A DNA stretch of 64,000 bases, from positions 3,162,001 to 3,226,000 of the forward strand of contig NC_013720.1 of NCBI RefSeq assembly GCF_000025185.1. Reading direction: 5' to 3'. This DNA is from Pirellula staleyi DSM 6068 (GTDB lineage: Bacteria; Planctomycetota; Planctomycetia; Pirellulales; Pirellulaceae). The notes below the pieces were generated by a model. That model saw only the letters and a list, made by a program, of their open reading frames with translations, did not search any database and had not been told where the DNA came from. This document shows, in pieces, positions 8,971 through 18,202 of this stretch. Position 1 is the first letter of the stretch. Every line of letters starts with the position of its first letter. The position numbers and the translations under genes are program-made.

Positions 8971-9582
8971 GCTCGCCCGTGCTTTTCTGTTCTCGCTGCC
9001 TCTCCAGCGTTCACCGCCGGGTAGTATCAGCCGCCGACATCGCCGCTTCTGGCAGTTTGTCGATCGGGTTCTGTTTGCCTGTTGGCTGTCGTCGACGATG
9101 TTTTCCGAACACAGGCTTTGCGTTCGTACTATCCGCACACCGAAACCGTTAACTGCCGCCAAGTTGTTGGCCAGAGTCGATTTCGCCCAGCACTCGTTGC
9201 GATGCCCCCACGAGAGAGGCTCCGAGTCTGTTTTGGGCTAGAGATCCTTTGCCGATTGGCTTGTCTCGGCAAAACTGCAGTGAGTTTGCATGTCGCGTCA
9301 TCCGGCCTATTGCTCAGCCGAATCTTCTAGCGGGTCTCTACTCGCCGCGCATCACTATCGCCACTGCTGGTCTCGATCTTCTTCGCCATCCATCGTGATG
9401 GCTTTGTGTATTGCCCGTTTTTTCTTCACCACGACTTCTGCGCTAGCCTGCCGCTGCTGCTCTTCAGCAAACTTCGCACGCCAACTGTGTGCCCGGCCGC
9501 TGGTCCTCTTGAAGTCGCACTTTGCCTGTCCCGTTTCACCGCAAAGGGTTGCAGGCGCATTCCGATGAAAGAAGTATCCCGC
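8971..9582. other. Long leader region upstream of RNase E/G gene
   Basis: About 610 bases with no convincing gene. Enteric rne mRNAs have a long structured 5' untranslated region through which RNase E controls its own level, so this may be a comparable leader, but I could not identify specific structures by eye. Confidence 0.35.
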
Positions 9583-11196
9583 ATGAAAAGCGAAATGCTG
9601 ATCAATGTCTCGCAGCCCGAAGAGTGCCGCATTGCCATTATCGAAGATGGGCTGCTCGAAGAGCTCTATATCGAGCGTGCCAGTCAAGACAACTACGTGG
9701 GCAATATCTATCGCGGCCGAATCGTCAATCTCGAGCCGAGCATTCAAGCAGCGTTCGTCGATTTCGGTGTCGGTCGTAATGGATTTCTGCACATCAGCGA
9801 CGTCGAGCCACAGTACTTTCGCCAAGGTGGCTACGATCCAGCCGAGCAGATCGGTGGAGGCCGTTTGGCCGATATCGACACCGGCGAAGACGATGATGCG
9901 CCACGTCCCCAGCAGCGTCGCGAGCGACGCCCACCACGCGGCGGACGTCCACGTGTAAAGCCACCGATTCAAGAGATTTTTCGTCGTGGCGACGAAGTTC
10001 TCGTGCAAGTGATCAAGGAAGGGATTGGGACAAAAGGCCCGACTCTTTCGACCTATATCAGCATTCCAGGTCGCTACCTCGTGCTGATGCCAGCGCTCGG
10101 ACGCGTTGGTGTTTCGCGCAAGATTGAAGACGACGAACTCCGCCGCACACTGCGCGATACGCTTCTCGAACTTAACCCACCGAAGGGGCTTGGATTTATC
10201 GTTCGCACAGCAGGCCAAGATCGCACGAAGAAAGAGCTTTCGCGCGACATGGCTTACTTGCTTCGCCTTTGGAAAGTGATTGTGCGTCGCCTGAAGAAGA
10301 CCGCTGGCCCAGCCACGATCTACGAAGAGAGCGACATGATCATTCGTACGATCCGCGACATCTTCACCGCCGAGATCGACGCGATCTATATCGATCATCC
10401 CGAAGCATTCGAACGCGCAAAAGAGTTCTTGCAACTCGTGATGCCTCGTAACGTCAACCGGCTCCATCAGTACGAAGGTCGCGAACCTCTGTTCCACAAG
10501 TACAAAGTGGAGCAAGAGATTGTGCAGATCTATCAGCGCAAGGTTCCGCTGCGTGGGGGCGGTTCGATCGTGATCGATCAGACGGAAGCTCTGGTGGCGA
10601 TCGACGTGAACAGTGGTAACTTCCGCGCTGAAGACGATGCCGACGAGACGGCTTATCAGCTGAACATCAGTGCGGCGAAAGAGATTGCCCGCCAGCTTCG
10701 TCTGCGCGATCTCGGTGGTGTGATCGTAAACGACTTCATCGACATGCGTAAAGAGCGTCATCGTCGTGGTGTCGAGCGTGCCTTGCGGGATGCGATGCGC
10801 CGCGATCGGGCTCGCACCAAGATTTTGCGCACAAGCCCGTTTGGTCTGATCGAGATGACCCGTCAGCGCATTCGGCCTAGCCTAAAACGCAGTGTTTATG
10901 GCGATTGCCCATGCTGCAGTGGTCGTGGTGTTGTGAAGACAGCCGAGAGCATGGCAATCGAAGTAGTGCGCATGCTGATGCTCGCCAGCCAGCAGCCGAA
11001 CGTCAGCCGCGTGACGGTTCGGGTGAATTCCGAAGTTGCTTCGTACCTGAACAATAAGAAGCGTCGCGAGATCATGAAGCTGGAAGACGATGCCCAAATG
11101 GTCGTCCAGATTCTCAGCCACGAAGGTGCTTTCCCCGAGCATTTGCAGGTCGAATGCCGCGACAACGAAGGTCGCGAGCTCAATTTGCCCGCGTAA
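9583..11196 (+). CDS. rng: Ribonuclease E/G family endoribonuclease
   Basis: 537 residues. It cuts single-stranded RNA in rRNA maturation and mRNA decay. In order: S1 RNA-binding domain (about 35-155; GNIYRGRIVNLEPSIQAAFVDFG, GFLHISDV) interrupted by an Asp/Glu and Arg/Pro-rich insert (about 90-130, EDDDAPRPQQRRERRPPRGG); RNase H-like and DNase I-like catalytic parts with the two Mg-binding Asp in AIDVNSGNF and VIVNDFIDM; and the zinc-link CPCC in DCPCCSGRG. The enteric C-terminal degradosome scaffold is absent, so the length matches RNase G or a minimal RNase E. The ATG before KSEMLINV is preferred because homology begins there; one six codons earlier is in frame. It is 224 bases upstream of rplU, an arrangement common outside enterics. 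Confidence 0.93.
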   Translation: MKSEMLINVSQPEECRIAIIEDGLLEELYIERASQDNYVGNIYRGRIVNLEPSIQAAFVDFGVGRNGFLHISDVEPQYFRQGGYDPAEQIGGGRLADIDTGEDDDAPRPQQRRERRPPRGGRPRVKPPIQEIFRRGDEVLVQVIKEGIGTKGPTLSTYISIPGRYLVLMPALGRVGVSRKIEDDELRRTLRDTLLELNPPKGLGFIVRTAGQDRTKKELSRDMAYLLRLWKVIVRRLKKTAGPATIYEESDMIIRTIRDIFTAEIDAIYIDHPEAFERAKEFLQLVMPRNVNRLHQYEGREPLFHKYKVEQEIVQIYQRKVPLRGGGSIVIDQTEALVAIDVNSGNFRAEDDADETAYQLNISAAKEIARQLRLRDLGGVIVNDFIDMRKERHRRGVERALRDAMRRDRARTKILRTSPFGLIEMTRQRIRPSLKRSVYGDCPCCSGRGVVKTAESMAIEVVRMLMLASQQPNVSRVTVRVNSEVASYLNNKKRREIMKLEDDAQMVVQILSHEGAFPEHLQVECRDNEGRELNLPA

Positions 11197-11420
11197 GGCT
11201 GTTTGCCGGATGTGTTGTAAGTGCTGTCGCTGCATTGTTTTGCAGCGACGGCAAGGCGGGACATCGCTCGCCTATCAATCAGGGCTGGGCGCTCGCCCTT
11301 TGTGCCGGTAAATTACTCGATTCGGTATTGCCGAAGAGAAGTCTTCATGCGCGACCTTAAGTCGCGTGCCGAAGCCGGTAATGCCCTCCGACTCCCAAGT
11401 TTTTAGATTCAAAGAAAACC

Positions 11421-11735
11421 ATGTACGCCATCATTGCCGAGAACGGACGTCAGTACAAAGTTGAAGAAGGCCAAGTATTCCAAATCGATCTGCGCGACGA
11501 TGTCGGCGCTGGTGATTCGGTGACTTTCAGCAAGGTGCTTCTCATCGGTGGTGGCGAAAAGCCAATCGTGGGTGTTCCTGTGGTCGAAGGTGCCAGCGTG
11601 ACCGCAGAAGTGGTCGCACAAGAGCTTGGCGACAAGATCTACATCCAAAAGTTCCGCCGCCGCAAGAACTATCGCCGCCGCACGGGCCATCGCCAGATGT
11701 ACACCCGCGTGAAGATCACCAAGATCTCGGTCTAG
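11421..11735 (+). CDS. rplU: 50S ribosomal protein L21
   Basis: 104 residues, full length. MYAIIAENGRQYKVEEGQ and the C-terminal KFRRRKNYRRRTGHRQMYTRVKI are diagnostic of bacterial L21, which binds 23S rRNA and L20. It sits downstream of the RNase E/G gene. The usual partner rpmA (L27) does not follow; instead there is a hairpin and then oppositely oriented genes. A stem GCGAC/GTCGC around 11349-11367 in the leader could be a control element, but this is only a suggestion. Confidence 0.97.
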   Translation: MYAIIAENGRQYKVEEGQVFQIDLRDDVGAGDSVTFSKVLLIGGGEKPIVGVPVVEGASVTAEVVAQELGDKIYIQKFRRRKNYRRRTGHRQMYTRVKITKISV

Positions 11736-11763
11736 TTGATCGGTAGGGGCTTAAGACTACAAG

Positions 11764-11788
11764 CGAGGAAGCAGTTGCTGCTTCCTCG
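11764..11788. terminator. Hairpin between rplU and the response regulator gene
   Basis: A perfect 11-base stem CGAGGAAGCAG / CTGCTTCCTCG with a three-base loop lies between convergent genes, 28 bases after rplU. It has no T tract on either side, so its role as a terminator is likely but not proven. Confidence 0.55.
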
Positions 11789-11896
11789 TGGCAGATAGCT
11801 GTGGTCGCATGAATTCTGAAGAGCCGCACCATCTGTAGCGGCTCCCGAGCTGAAAACACTTTCACTCTCTGCTGCGCGGGTGAACTTGCTCGCGGC

Positions 11897-13306
11897 TCAC
11901 TCTTCTTCTTCGGCTTGCAGACCGTATTCGTCGATCTTTTTGCGAACGGTCGTGCGATGCATACCCAGAATACGGGCTGCCGTGGCACACTGTCCTTTGC
12001 ATTTCTTGAGGACAGCTTCCAGCAGCGGCGGCTCGACCAGTTTGAGCAGTTCTTCGTAAAGCTCGCCAGTTTCGCCCGCTTCTTTGACCCGCGCGAGGGC
12101 CCATTCACGAAGGCGCGTGGTGATCTGATCGCGCTCGTCACCGGTGTTCGCTGGTGATGTTCGTGGCACCGCAATCGAGGCTGGTAAATGCTCGCTCAGA
12201 ATCACACCATCGCGCGCAACGATCATGGCATGCTCGATGGCGCTACGTAGCTCGCGAATGTTGCCAGGCCAGTGTCGCGAGCGAATTTCCTTCATCGCTT
12301 CGGGAGCAAATTGAAGCGCCCGGCCAGCCATCGATGCAAAGTGCTGCGCGAGGAGTTGCACGTCGTCGCCACGATCGCGTAGCGGAGGCAACGTGATCTG
12401 AAATGTGCAAAGTCGATAGTACAGATCGTGCCGAAACTGGCCACTTGCCACGAGCGCGGGAAGGTCCTGATGCGTAGCAGAAACCAGGCGAAAACGGGTC
12501 TTTTTGGTCTGGCCGCTTCCCACTGGCATCACTTCGCCGTGATCGAGCGTGCGCAAAAGTTTCACTTGCACAGGAAGGGGAATATCGGCCACTTCGTCGA
12601 GGAATAGCGTGCCGCCGTCGGCTGCCAGCAGCAACCCTTCGTGCGCATGATCGGCTCCAGTGAACGAGCCTCGTGTGTGTCCGAAAAGTTCGCTCTCGAC
12701 GAGCGACGGATTGAGGGCAGCGATATTCACAGGAACGAATGGACCGCTCGCTCGGTCGCTATAGCGATGAATCGCGCGTGCAACCAGTTCCTTGCCTGTG
12801 CCACTTTCGCCCGAGACCAGCACGCAGGCTTCGCTGGCGGCTACCAGCGCGATGCGCTTGAACACTTCCTGCATGGCGAGCGATTGCCCTACCAAGCCAT
12901 CGGTTTGTGAACTGCGATGAAGGTTTGCCGGCTCGGCAGGAGCGGCTTTTTGCGCCAGCAGCTTCGCGAGGAGTTGCTCGATTTGAGTTAGGTCAAACGG
13001 CTTTAAGAGATACTCTCGCGCGCCGCCACGAACCGCTTCCACTGCTGTCGACAAATCGCCGTGCGCGGTCATGATCACCACCGGCGCGCCATGCAGCAGT
13101 GGATGCAGCTGTTTCAAGGCAGTCAGACCGTCCATCCCAGGCAGACGAACATCCAGCATCACGAGATCGTAGGGAGCTGTTCCGGCGAGCGCAATCCCTT
13201 GCTCCGCCGACGAAGCGATTTGCACTTCGTGCCCGAGTCGCTTGCCCAGTTGTTTGAGACCCCAGCAAATGCTTGGCTCGTCATCGACTACCAGCAACTT
13301 CGCCAT
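11897..13306 (-). CDS. NtrC-type sigma-54-dependent response regulator
   Basis: 469 residues. Receiver domain at 1-120 (LLVVDDEPSICWGL; phospho-acceptor Asp in VMLDVRLPGMDG; Lys in YLLKPFD); AAA+ sigma-54 activator domain at about 138-370 with Walker A GESGTGKE and Walker B FLDEVADI; Fis-type helix-turn-helix at the end (ATAARILGMHRTTVRKKI). The sigma-54-contacting loop reads GSFTGA instead of GAFTGA. It would drive transcription from -24/-12 promoters when phosphorylated by the kinase encoded upstream, whose last 26 bases overlap its start. The start MAKLLVV is chosen because homology begins there. Target genes are not apparent. Confidence 0.92.
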   Translation of the reverse strand: MAKLLVVDDEPSICWGLKQLGKRLGHEVQIASSAEQGIALAGTAPYDLVMLDVRLPGMDGLTALKQLHPLLHGAPVVIMTAHGDLSTAVEAVRGGAREYLLKPFDLTQIEQLLAKLLAQKAAPAEPANLHRSSQTDGLVGQSLAMQEVFKRIALVAASEACVLVSGESGTGKELVARAIHRYSDRASGPFVPVNIAALNPSLVESELFGHTRGSFTGADHAHEGLLLAADGGTLFLDEVADIPLPVQVKLLRTLDHGEVMPVGSGQTKKTRFRLVSATHQDLPALVASGQFRHDLYYRLCTFQITLPPLRDRGDDVQLLAQHFASMAGRALQFAPEAMKEIRSRHWPGNIRELRSAIEHAMIVARDGVILSEHLPASIAVPRTSPANTGDERDQITTRLREWALARVKEAGETGELYEELLKLVEPPLLEAVLKKCKGQCATAARILGMHRTTVRKKIDEYGLQAEEEE

Positions 13307-14711
13307 GCGGCACATCACTTACAAGAAGAGGAAGCGTGACGAAAAAATGGGTTTGATGCTGCTCGCGCGACCAGCGAATCTCACCCCCATGAGCCGCCGC
13401 CGTTTGTTTGGCAACGCACAGCCCTAGCCCAGTCCCTTGCGGCTTATCGGTCGCGAAAGGCTCGAACATTTTGGCGGCCGCGAATTCGGAAACGCCGCTC
13501 CCATTATCGATGATCTCGATCTCGCACGACGTAGGACGCTCGCTATGCAAACGGATCTCCACCGCGCCAGTTCCACTAAGATTGCGGCGATCGGCGGCTG
13601 CCTCAATCGCGTTCATCAGCAGGTTGATCACCATCTGCTGCAGCGACGGCGCGTCGCCCCGCATCGGTACAGGCAGGTCACCGAGTGATGTCGCCAGCTC
13701 AATTCCGAGGTGCGATGCCGTGGGGGTCACCAAAGGGATGAGATCGAGCAACGTTTGCCGCAAATCGATCGGCTGTAGTTCGCGTGTTTCCTTGCGTCCG
13801 AGCGTCAGCAGCCGCTGTACGTACGACTCGATGAGCGACAGCTGCTGGGTGGCCACTTCCAGCGACTCGTGGTTGGCATCGATATCGGCGCGACCACTTT
13901 CGAGATCCCGTTCCAGCAGATCGAGTGCCAGGCGACAGCCGGTGGCCGCGTTGCGAACCTGATGGGCAATGCCGCCTCCTAGTTGCCCCAAGGTTCGAAG
14001 ACGTTCGCTCCGACGGATCTCTTCTTCGTAATCAGCCAGACGCTGAGCCATTTGATTGATCGCCTGACCGAGCCGGTGGACTTCGTCGTCGATGCTGGTC
14101 TCAGGCATTTGCCGATAATCGCCCGCTGCGATCTGCGTCACTTGTTTCTGCAGCTGATCGATGGGACCAGTGACGCGGAGAGCCACGACGTAAGCCGCCG
14201 CAATCGTGAGGGCAATGGCAACCGCGCCGATGGCAAGGGGGGGCCAGATCGCTTGAAAACGAGCAGCTCGCCACGCTTTCGCCGGGTAGAACGCGTGCAG
14301 CTGAAGCTGCGAGCCTCCCACGGCACGCCGATCGAGGATCGCTGGAAAATGGATCAGCTCGACATCGTCGCCGGCAAGTTTCGCGACAATCGAAGCCCCG
14401 CGTCCGTGCGACTGGAGCGTGGCGGTGTCCAGTTGCAGCAGCTCGTCGGAACTCGCGGCTGTCGCTGCGCCATCGAGCGTGGCGATCAGATATTCGGCCC
14501 CTGTTAAGCCGCGTGCCTGCTTTAGAACCGACGATTCGAGTGGAAAGTTCGTAGCGGCGAGCGTGCGCACGACGTCAGCCTGCTGCTCGTCCACTTCGGC
14601 AATCACTTGCCGCGATGCGAGATAGGCATTCATGACGCTCACCACCAGCACCGCAGCCAGCACCACGCTGACCATCGGCAACAGGATTTGGCGGCGAAGT
14701 GGCCACCGCAT
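13281..14711 (-). CDS. Membrane sensor histidine kinase (NtrB/AtoS-like)
   Basis: 476 residues starting at MRWPLRRQILLPM, where GGAG is placed eight bases upstream of the ATG. Two membrane helices (about 10-30 and 160-185) flank an exported sensor region. A HAMP linker follows (LRVTGPIDQLQKQVTQIAAGDYR), then the dimerisation/phosphorylation helix with the His in GGGIAHQVRNAATG, then the ATP-binding part with N box (NLLMNAIEAA), G1 (DNGSGV) and G2 (GTGLGL). The residue after the phospho-His is Gln where most kinases have Glu. It is upstream of and overlaps the NtrC-type regulator, so the two form a cognate pair. The signal sensed is unknown. Confidence 0.9.
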   Translation of the reverse strand: MRWPLRRQILLPMVSVVLAAVLVVSVMNAYLASRQVIAEVDEQQADVVRTLAATNFPLESSVLKQARGLTGAEYLIATLDGAATAASSDELLQLDTATLQSHGRGASIVAKLAGDDVELIHFPAILDRRAVGGSQLQLHAFYPAKAWRAARFQAIWPPLAIGAVAIALTIAAAYVVALRVTGPIDQLQKQVTQIAAGDYRQMPETSIDDEVHRLGQAINQMAQRLADYEEEIRRSERLRTLGQLGGGIAHQVRNAATGCRLALDLLERDLESGRADIDANHESLEVATQQLSLIESYVQRLLTLGRKETRELQPIDLRQTLLDLIPLVTPTASHLGIELATSLGDLPVPMRGDAPSLQQMVINLLMNAIEAAADRRNLSGTGAVEIRLHSERPTSCEIEIIDNGSGVSEFAAAKMFEPFATDKPQGTGLGLCVAKQTAAAHGGEIRWSREQHQTHFFVTLPLLVSDVPHGEVAGSR

Positions 14712-14865
14712 ACGAAAGCTCCAAGGAATCAGTCGCTCGATCGGAAGGATCAAGCCGTTCCTTGTATCGTAGTTGCCACGCGTCCCCTTTGCCCATCGCT
14801 AGGGGGACCGATTGCCTGAAACTTTTGACTCTACAAGCCAGCAGCAAATGCCGCCGGAGCAGCAA

Positions 14866-16071
14866 CTAGCGGTCGATTTCGCCCATCACGATGTCGAGCG
14901 AACCGACGATTGCGGGGACGTCGGCGATCAGACAGCCTCGGCAGAGGTCGGCCGTGATCGACAGGTTGCAGAACGAACTGCTACGAGCGCGGACACGCCA
15001 TGGAATCGCGTTGCCATCGCTCACGATGTAGAAACCCATCTGTCCTCGGGGACATTCGGTTTCGAGGTAGGCTTCACCCTTCGGAAGTTTCGTGGTGAGC
15101 TTGATCGGCTGACCCCAGTCGCCCGAAGCGGTGCTGTAGCGTTCAATCGCTTGACGCACGAGGTCGATCGACTGCACCACTTCCAGCATGCGGACGTAGA
15201 ATCGGTGCCAGCAGTCGCCAAGCACAGCTTCCTTGGGAACCGGTGGATAATCGTGGTCCGCAGGGTAGTGGCCATTGCGGCTGACGATCACCTCAAACGC
15301 ATACCCATCGTACATCTCGGTGTAGCGTTCTTCGCCATCGCGACGCAGATCGTAATCGACACCGCTGCCACGCAATACCGGGCCTGTGCAGCCGTAGTCG
15401 ATGGCCATTTCGGCCGACATGATGCCGATTGCCGCGGTCCGTTTCACGAAGATCGAGTTCGTGGTGAGCAGGGCATGATATTCCTGAATCACCGGTTCGA
15501 ACTGCTTGAGGAACTCTTCGCACTTCTGCAGCCAGCCTTTGGGCAGGTCCGCTGTTGCCCCACCAGGCGTGAGGTAGCTGTAGGTAAGTCGAGCGCCGCA
15601 GGCCTCTTCGAACAGGTCTAGAATCTTTTCGCGTTCTCGGAAGGCGTACAGGAACGGGCTGAAGGTCCCCAGGTCGAGGCCGTAAGCACCCATCCCCACC
15701 AAGTGGCTCGCAATGCGGCCCATCTCGGCGATGATCACGCGCAAATGGCGAGCCTTCTCGGAAATCTGATGTCCCAGGAGCTTCTCGACCGTGAGTGCCC
15801 AGCCGAGATTCATGTTCATCGCCGCCAGGTAGTCCATGCGGTCGGTGTACGGAATCCACTGACGGGGTGTCAGGTTTTCACCAATCTTTTCGGCACAGCG
15901 ATGCAGGTATCCGAGGTGGGGTTCGACCTGCGATACGATTTCACCATCGGTACGCAGCACCAGCCGCAGCACACCGTGGGTACTCGGGTGCTGAGGTCCC
16001 ATGTTGACGAGCATTTCGTCGGTGCGAACGTCGAATTCGACTACGCGTGGATCGTCGAGATTGATGGACAT
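14866..16071 (-). CDS. nuoD: NADH-quinone oxidoreductase subunit D (complex I)
   Basis: 401 residues, full length. It belongs to the peripheral arm of complex I and forms the quinone-binding site with NuoB. MGPQHPSTHGVLRLVL near the N-terminus, 'PHLGYLHRCAEKIGEN', 'DYLAAMNMNLGWALTVEKLLG' and the end LRARSSSFCNLSITADLCRG...IVGSLDIVMGEIDR (in segments) are diagnostic. The quinone-site His of HPSTHG is present. It is the last gene of the leftward run nuoI - DUF2203 - nuoA - nuoC - nuoD; 84 bases separate it from nuoC. Confidence 0.97.
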   Translation of the reverse strand: MSINLDDPRVVEFDVRTDEMLVNMGPQHPSTHGVLRLVLRTDGEIVSQVEPHLGYLHRCAEKIGENLTPRQWIPYTDRMDYLAAMNMNLGWALTVEKLLGHQISEKARHLRVIIAEMGRIASHLVGMGAYGLDLGTFSPFLYAFREREKILDLFEEACGARLTYSYLTPGGATADLPKGWLQKCEEFLKQFEPVIQEYHALLTTNSIFVKRTAAIGIMSAEMAIDYGCTGPVLRGSGVDYDLRRDGEERYTEMYDGYAFEVIVSRNGHYPADHDYPPVPKEAVLGDCWHRFYVRMLEVVQSIDLVRQAIERYSTASGDWGQPIKLTTKLPKGEAYLETECPRGQMGFYIVSDGNAIPWRVRARSSSFCNLSITADLCRGCLIADVPAIVGSLDIVMGEIDR

Positions 16072-16155
16072 CGATACGTTGCCTTCGGATCAAAATCGCG
16101 AGTAACTATTTCCCGCGTGAATTGGTGCAATGTTGGTGCGGTGCTGGGGCTGCGT

Positions 16156-16686
16156 TTACCGACCTCGGATGCCGTGATAGTCGAGCGGCATTTCGTAGTC
16201 CTTGCGAAGTGGATAGCCGATCCAGTCTTCGGGGCAAAGGATGCGTCGCAGATCAGGGTGCCCGACGAAGTCGATCCCCGAGAGATCGAACACTTCCCGT
16301 TCGTGCCAGTCGGCGGTGCGCCAGATGTCAGACACGGTGGGAACTTGGGGGCATTGGCCCGGGACATCGTCCTTCCATCGCGGCAGCATGACCTTCAGCA
16401 CCAGCGAGTGCTTTTTGGTGATGCTCGAAAGGTGATAAACCAACTCGATGTGTGGCGAGAAGGTGGCCTTGGCTGCCTTCTTGGGATCGGGCTCGAAGTA
16501 GTCGACTGCCGTAATGCAGTTGCAGAAGTTCAGCTGCAGTTCAGCGTCGACTTTGAGAAACTTCGAAACGTCGCGAATCGCTTCGGGGGCGACTTCGATC
16601 CAAGGATCGATAGCATCGAAGTTGGCGCCGACAATCTTGTCGCCAAATTGCTTTTTCAGTCGATCGAGAAGGGTGGGGCCACTCAT
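16156..16686 (-). CDS. nuoC: NADH-quinone oxidoreductase subunit C (complex I)
   Basis: 176 residues. The 30-kDa subunit signature is visible in the stretch 'DWHEREVFDLSGIDFVGHPDLRRIL' (read as DWHEREVFDL and GHPDLRRIL) followed by 'DWIGYPLRKDYEMPLDYHG'. NuoC has a structural role in the peripheral arm. AAGAG is positioned nine bases before the ATG. It lies between nuoA and nuoD; nuoB, which usually separates nuoA and nuoC, is missing. Confidence 0.95.
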   Translation of the reverse strand: MSGPTLLDRLKKQFGDKIVGANFDAIDPWIEVAPEAIRDVSKFLKVDAELQLNFCNCITAVDYFEPDPKKAAKATFSPHIELVYHLSSITKKHSLVLKVMLPRWKDDVPGQCPQVPTVSDIWRTADWHEREVFDLSGIDFVGHPDLRRILCPEDWIGYPLRKDYEMPLDYHGIRGR

Positions 16687-16753
16687 GCTTGCGTACTCTT
16701 ATCGTAGGACTTGCCAGCGGCTAAGTCGGCGGGTGTAAACGGAGCTCTCCAGC

Positions 16754-17431
16754 TTAGGCTGAGAGGGCAGCTTCTTCTTCGAGTGGATCTTGCGTACGGG
16801 ACTTGATCGGAGCTTCGCTACGTTCTTTCGAAACCGCACGGACCCAGTCGAGGTCGCCACGCTTCCAGACGTAAGCAAATCCGATGAGCAGCACCGCGAA
16901 GAAGGCACCGATATCGATGATCGTAAGCCAAGCCAGTGTCCGGGCTCCTGCGTGAATGCGGGCCGAAGCAATCGCTGCTTCATCGCCAGTCGTAGGCACA
17001 GCGGAGGCGAGCGCCGGGGGTGTTGTGGTAGGAACGGTCGGGTTGCGAACACCAAGTTCTTTGTAGATGCCAGCGGCGGCTGGAGTGAGCTCGAGCTCTC
17101 CGTTCTCAGCCACTTGCACCACTTGAACATCGTCCTTCATCAGGGTGGTGGTTTTGCCAAACACAGCTGCCCAGGGAAAGAAGAACGCCACTTCCACATC
17201 AAAGATGATGAAGAGCAGAGCGACCACATAAAACCGAAGATCGAACTGGACGAAGCTGCTGCCGATCGTTGGCTCGCCGCACTCGTAGATCTCCAGTTTC
17301 TCTTGGTGAGGGTTCGAAGGGCGGACGAACAGGCCGACCAACAAGTTCACAAACAAGAAGGTGACGCCAACGCCGGCGAAAACGGCCAGATACGCAACGA
17401 TTCCAAGCGTCGTGGCTACTGCTGGTGACAT
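16754..17431 (-). CDS. nuoA: NADH-quinone oxidoreductase subunit A (complex I), with an extended loop
   Basis: 225 residues against the usual 115-150. Membrane helix 1 is at about 8-32; the conserved loop and helix 2 read YECGEPTIGSSFVQFDLRFY then VVALLFIIFDVEVAFFFPWA, containing the invariant Cys and the Asp-Glu pair of NuoA. Helix 3 is at about 160-182 (LAWLTIIDIGAFFAVLLIGFAYVW). Between helices 2 and 3 lies an insert of roughly 60 residues rich in Thr, Pro and Ala. The ATG start at MSPAVATT is supported by AAGAGA 12 bases upstream. It opens the nuoA-nuoC-nuoD group. Confidence 0.93.
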   Translation of the reverse strand: MSPAVATTLGIVAYLAVFAGVGVTFLFVNLLVGLFVRPSNPHQEKLEIYECGEPTIGSSFVQFDLRFYVVALLFIIFDVEVAFFFPWAAVFGKTTTLMKDDVQVVQVAENGELELTPAAAGIYKELGVRNPTVPTTTPPALASAVPTTGDEAAIASARIHAGARTLAWLTIIDIGAFFAVLLIGFAYVWKRGDLDWVRAVSKERSEAPIKSRTQDPLEEEAALSA

Positions 17432-17554
17432 TGGCGGCAATCTCTTTCAGTATCGCTAGTTCGAACCGAGGTTCGAAGTCAGGGCGAGCTTCGTGCTGAT
17501 GTGGGCGTAGTTGTTCGGTTTGACTGGGGACTAAGTGTGACCCGTTACCGAGTA

Positions 17555-18022
17555 TTAATTATCACCGGAGGCAGTGGTGCAGGGGCCGCCAGGAAGGCTT
17601 TCAGCCGTTAGTGAGGTGCGATCACTATAGGTGGCGTCGAGTTCGTGAAAGTAGAGGACTTCAGGGTCTCCCACTTTCCAGCAGAGGAAGACCGCTCGGC
17701 CATCGAGTTTGGCAGGAAAATCGACGATGCCATCGACAGCTGCTCGCGGATAAACACCTAGGTCTTCGAGTTCGGTGACGTACTCGCGAAGTCGCTCGGC
17801 GTCGCGAGCCAGTTCTGCTTCTACTTGAGCCAGTTCTTCGGAGTAGACATCGCCGGTTTTGCGGGTTCGGCCTGCGGTGATTACCGCCAGACGTTCGCGT
17901 CGCTCGACGAGTTCGCGAGCGAGGTTGGCCATGTCGGTAGCAATGGCACGCACCAAAGGGAGCATGCTGTTGGCCTGCTCGATGGTGAACAGTCTCTGAG
18001 GTTTCACTTCATCCGCAACCAT
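17555..18022 (-). CDS. DUF2203 family protein
   Basis: 155 residues. The family pattern is present: FTIEQANSMLPLVRAIATDM at the N-terminus, a charged coiled-coil middle (ARELVERRERLAVI, EELAQVEAELARDAERLREYVTELEDLG), then DGIVDFPAKLDGRAVFLCWKVGDPEVLYFHELDA. DUF2203 proteins are small, cytosolic and of unknown function; they occur in actinobacteria, deinococci, chloroflexi and planctomycetes. Here the gene is between nuoI and nuoA on the same strand, which suggests but does not prove a link to respiration. The C-terminus ends in a short Ser/Thr/Gly tail. Confidence 0.85.
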   Translation of the reverse strand: MVADEVKPQRLFTIEQANSMLPLVRAIATDMANLARELVERRERLAVITAGRTRKTGDVYSEELAQVEAELARDAERLREYVTELEDLGVYPRAAVDGIVDFPAKLDGRAVFLCWKVGDPEVLYFHELDATYSDRTSLTAESLPGGPCTTASGDN

Positions 18023-18202
18023 AGTCGACCTACGCTTCTATAAAGCGAATCCGTGGGCAAAAGCGATTCACTACCTCAACTTCTCTTCAATTACATCGAT
18101 CTATTTCTACTCTTCGCGGAAAGTCGGTTTCAGGCAACTTTTCCGCGAGAATTTCAATCGTGGAGAGGAAAAAACGACAGGACAATTTTCGATCACAAGC
18201 TG

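Noticed and set aside
9355-10761. 468-residue open frame on the minus strand across the RNase E/G gene
   Set aside because: It mirrors the strongly conserved RNase E/G coding sequence. Long antisense frames are common in high-G+C DNA, and it shows no family motif or ribosome site.
14812-15621. 269-residue open frame on the plus strand over nuoD
   Set aside because: nuoD on the other strand is unmistakable, and this frame has no recognisable motifs.
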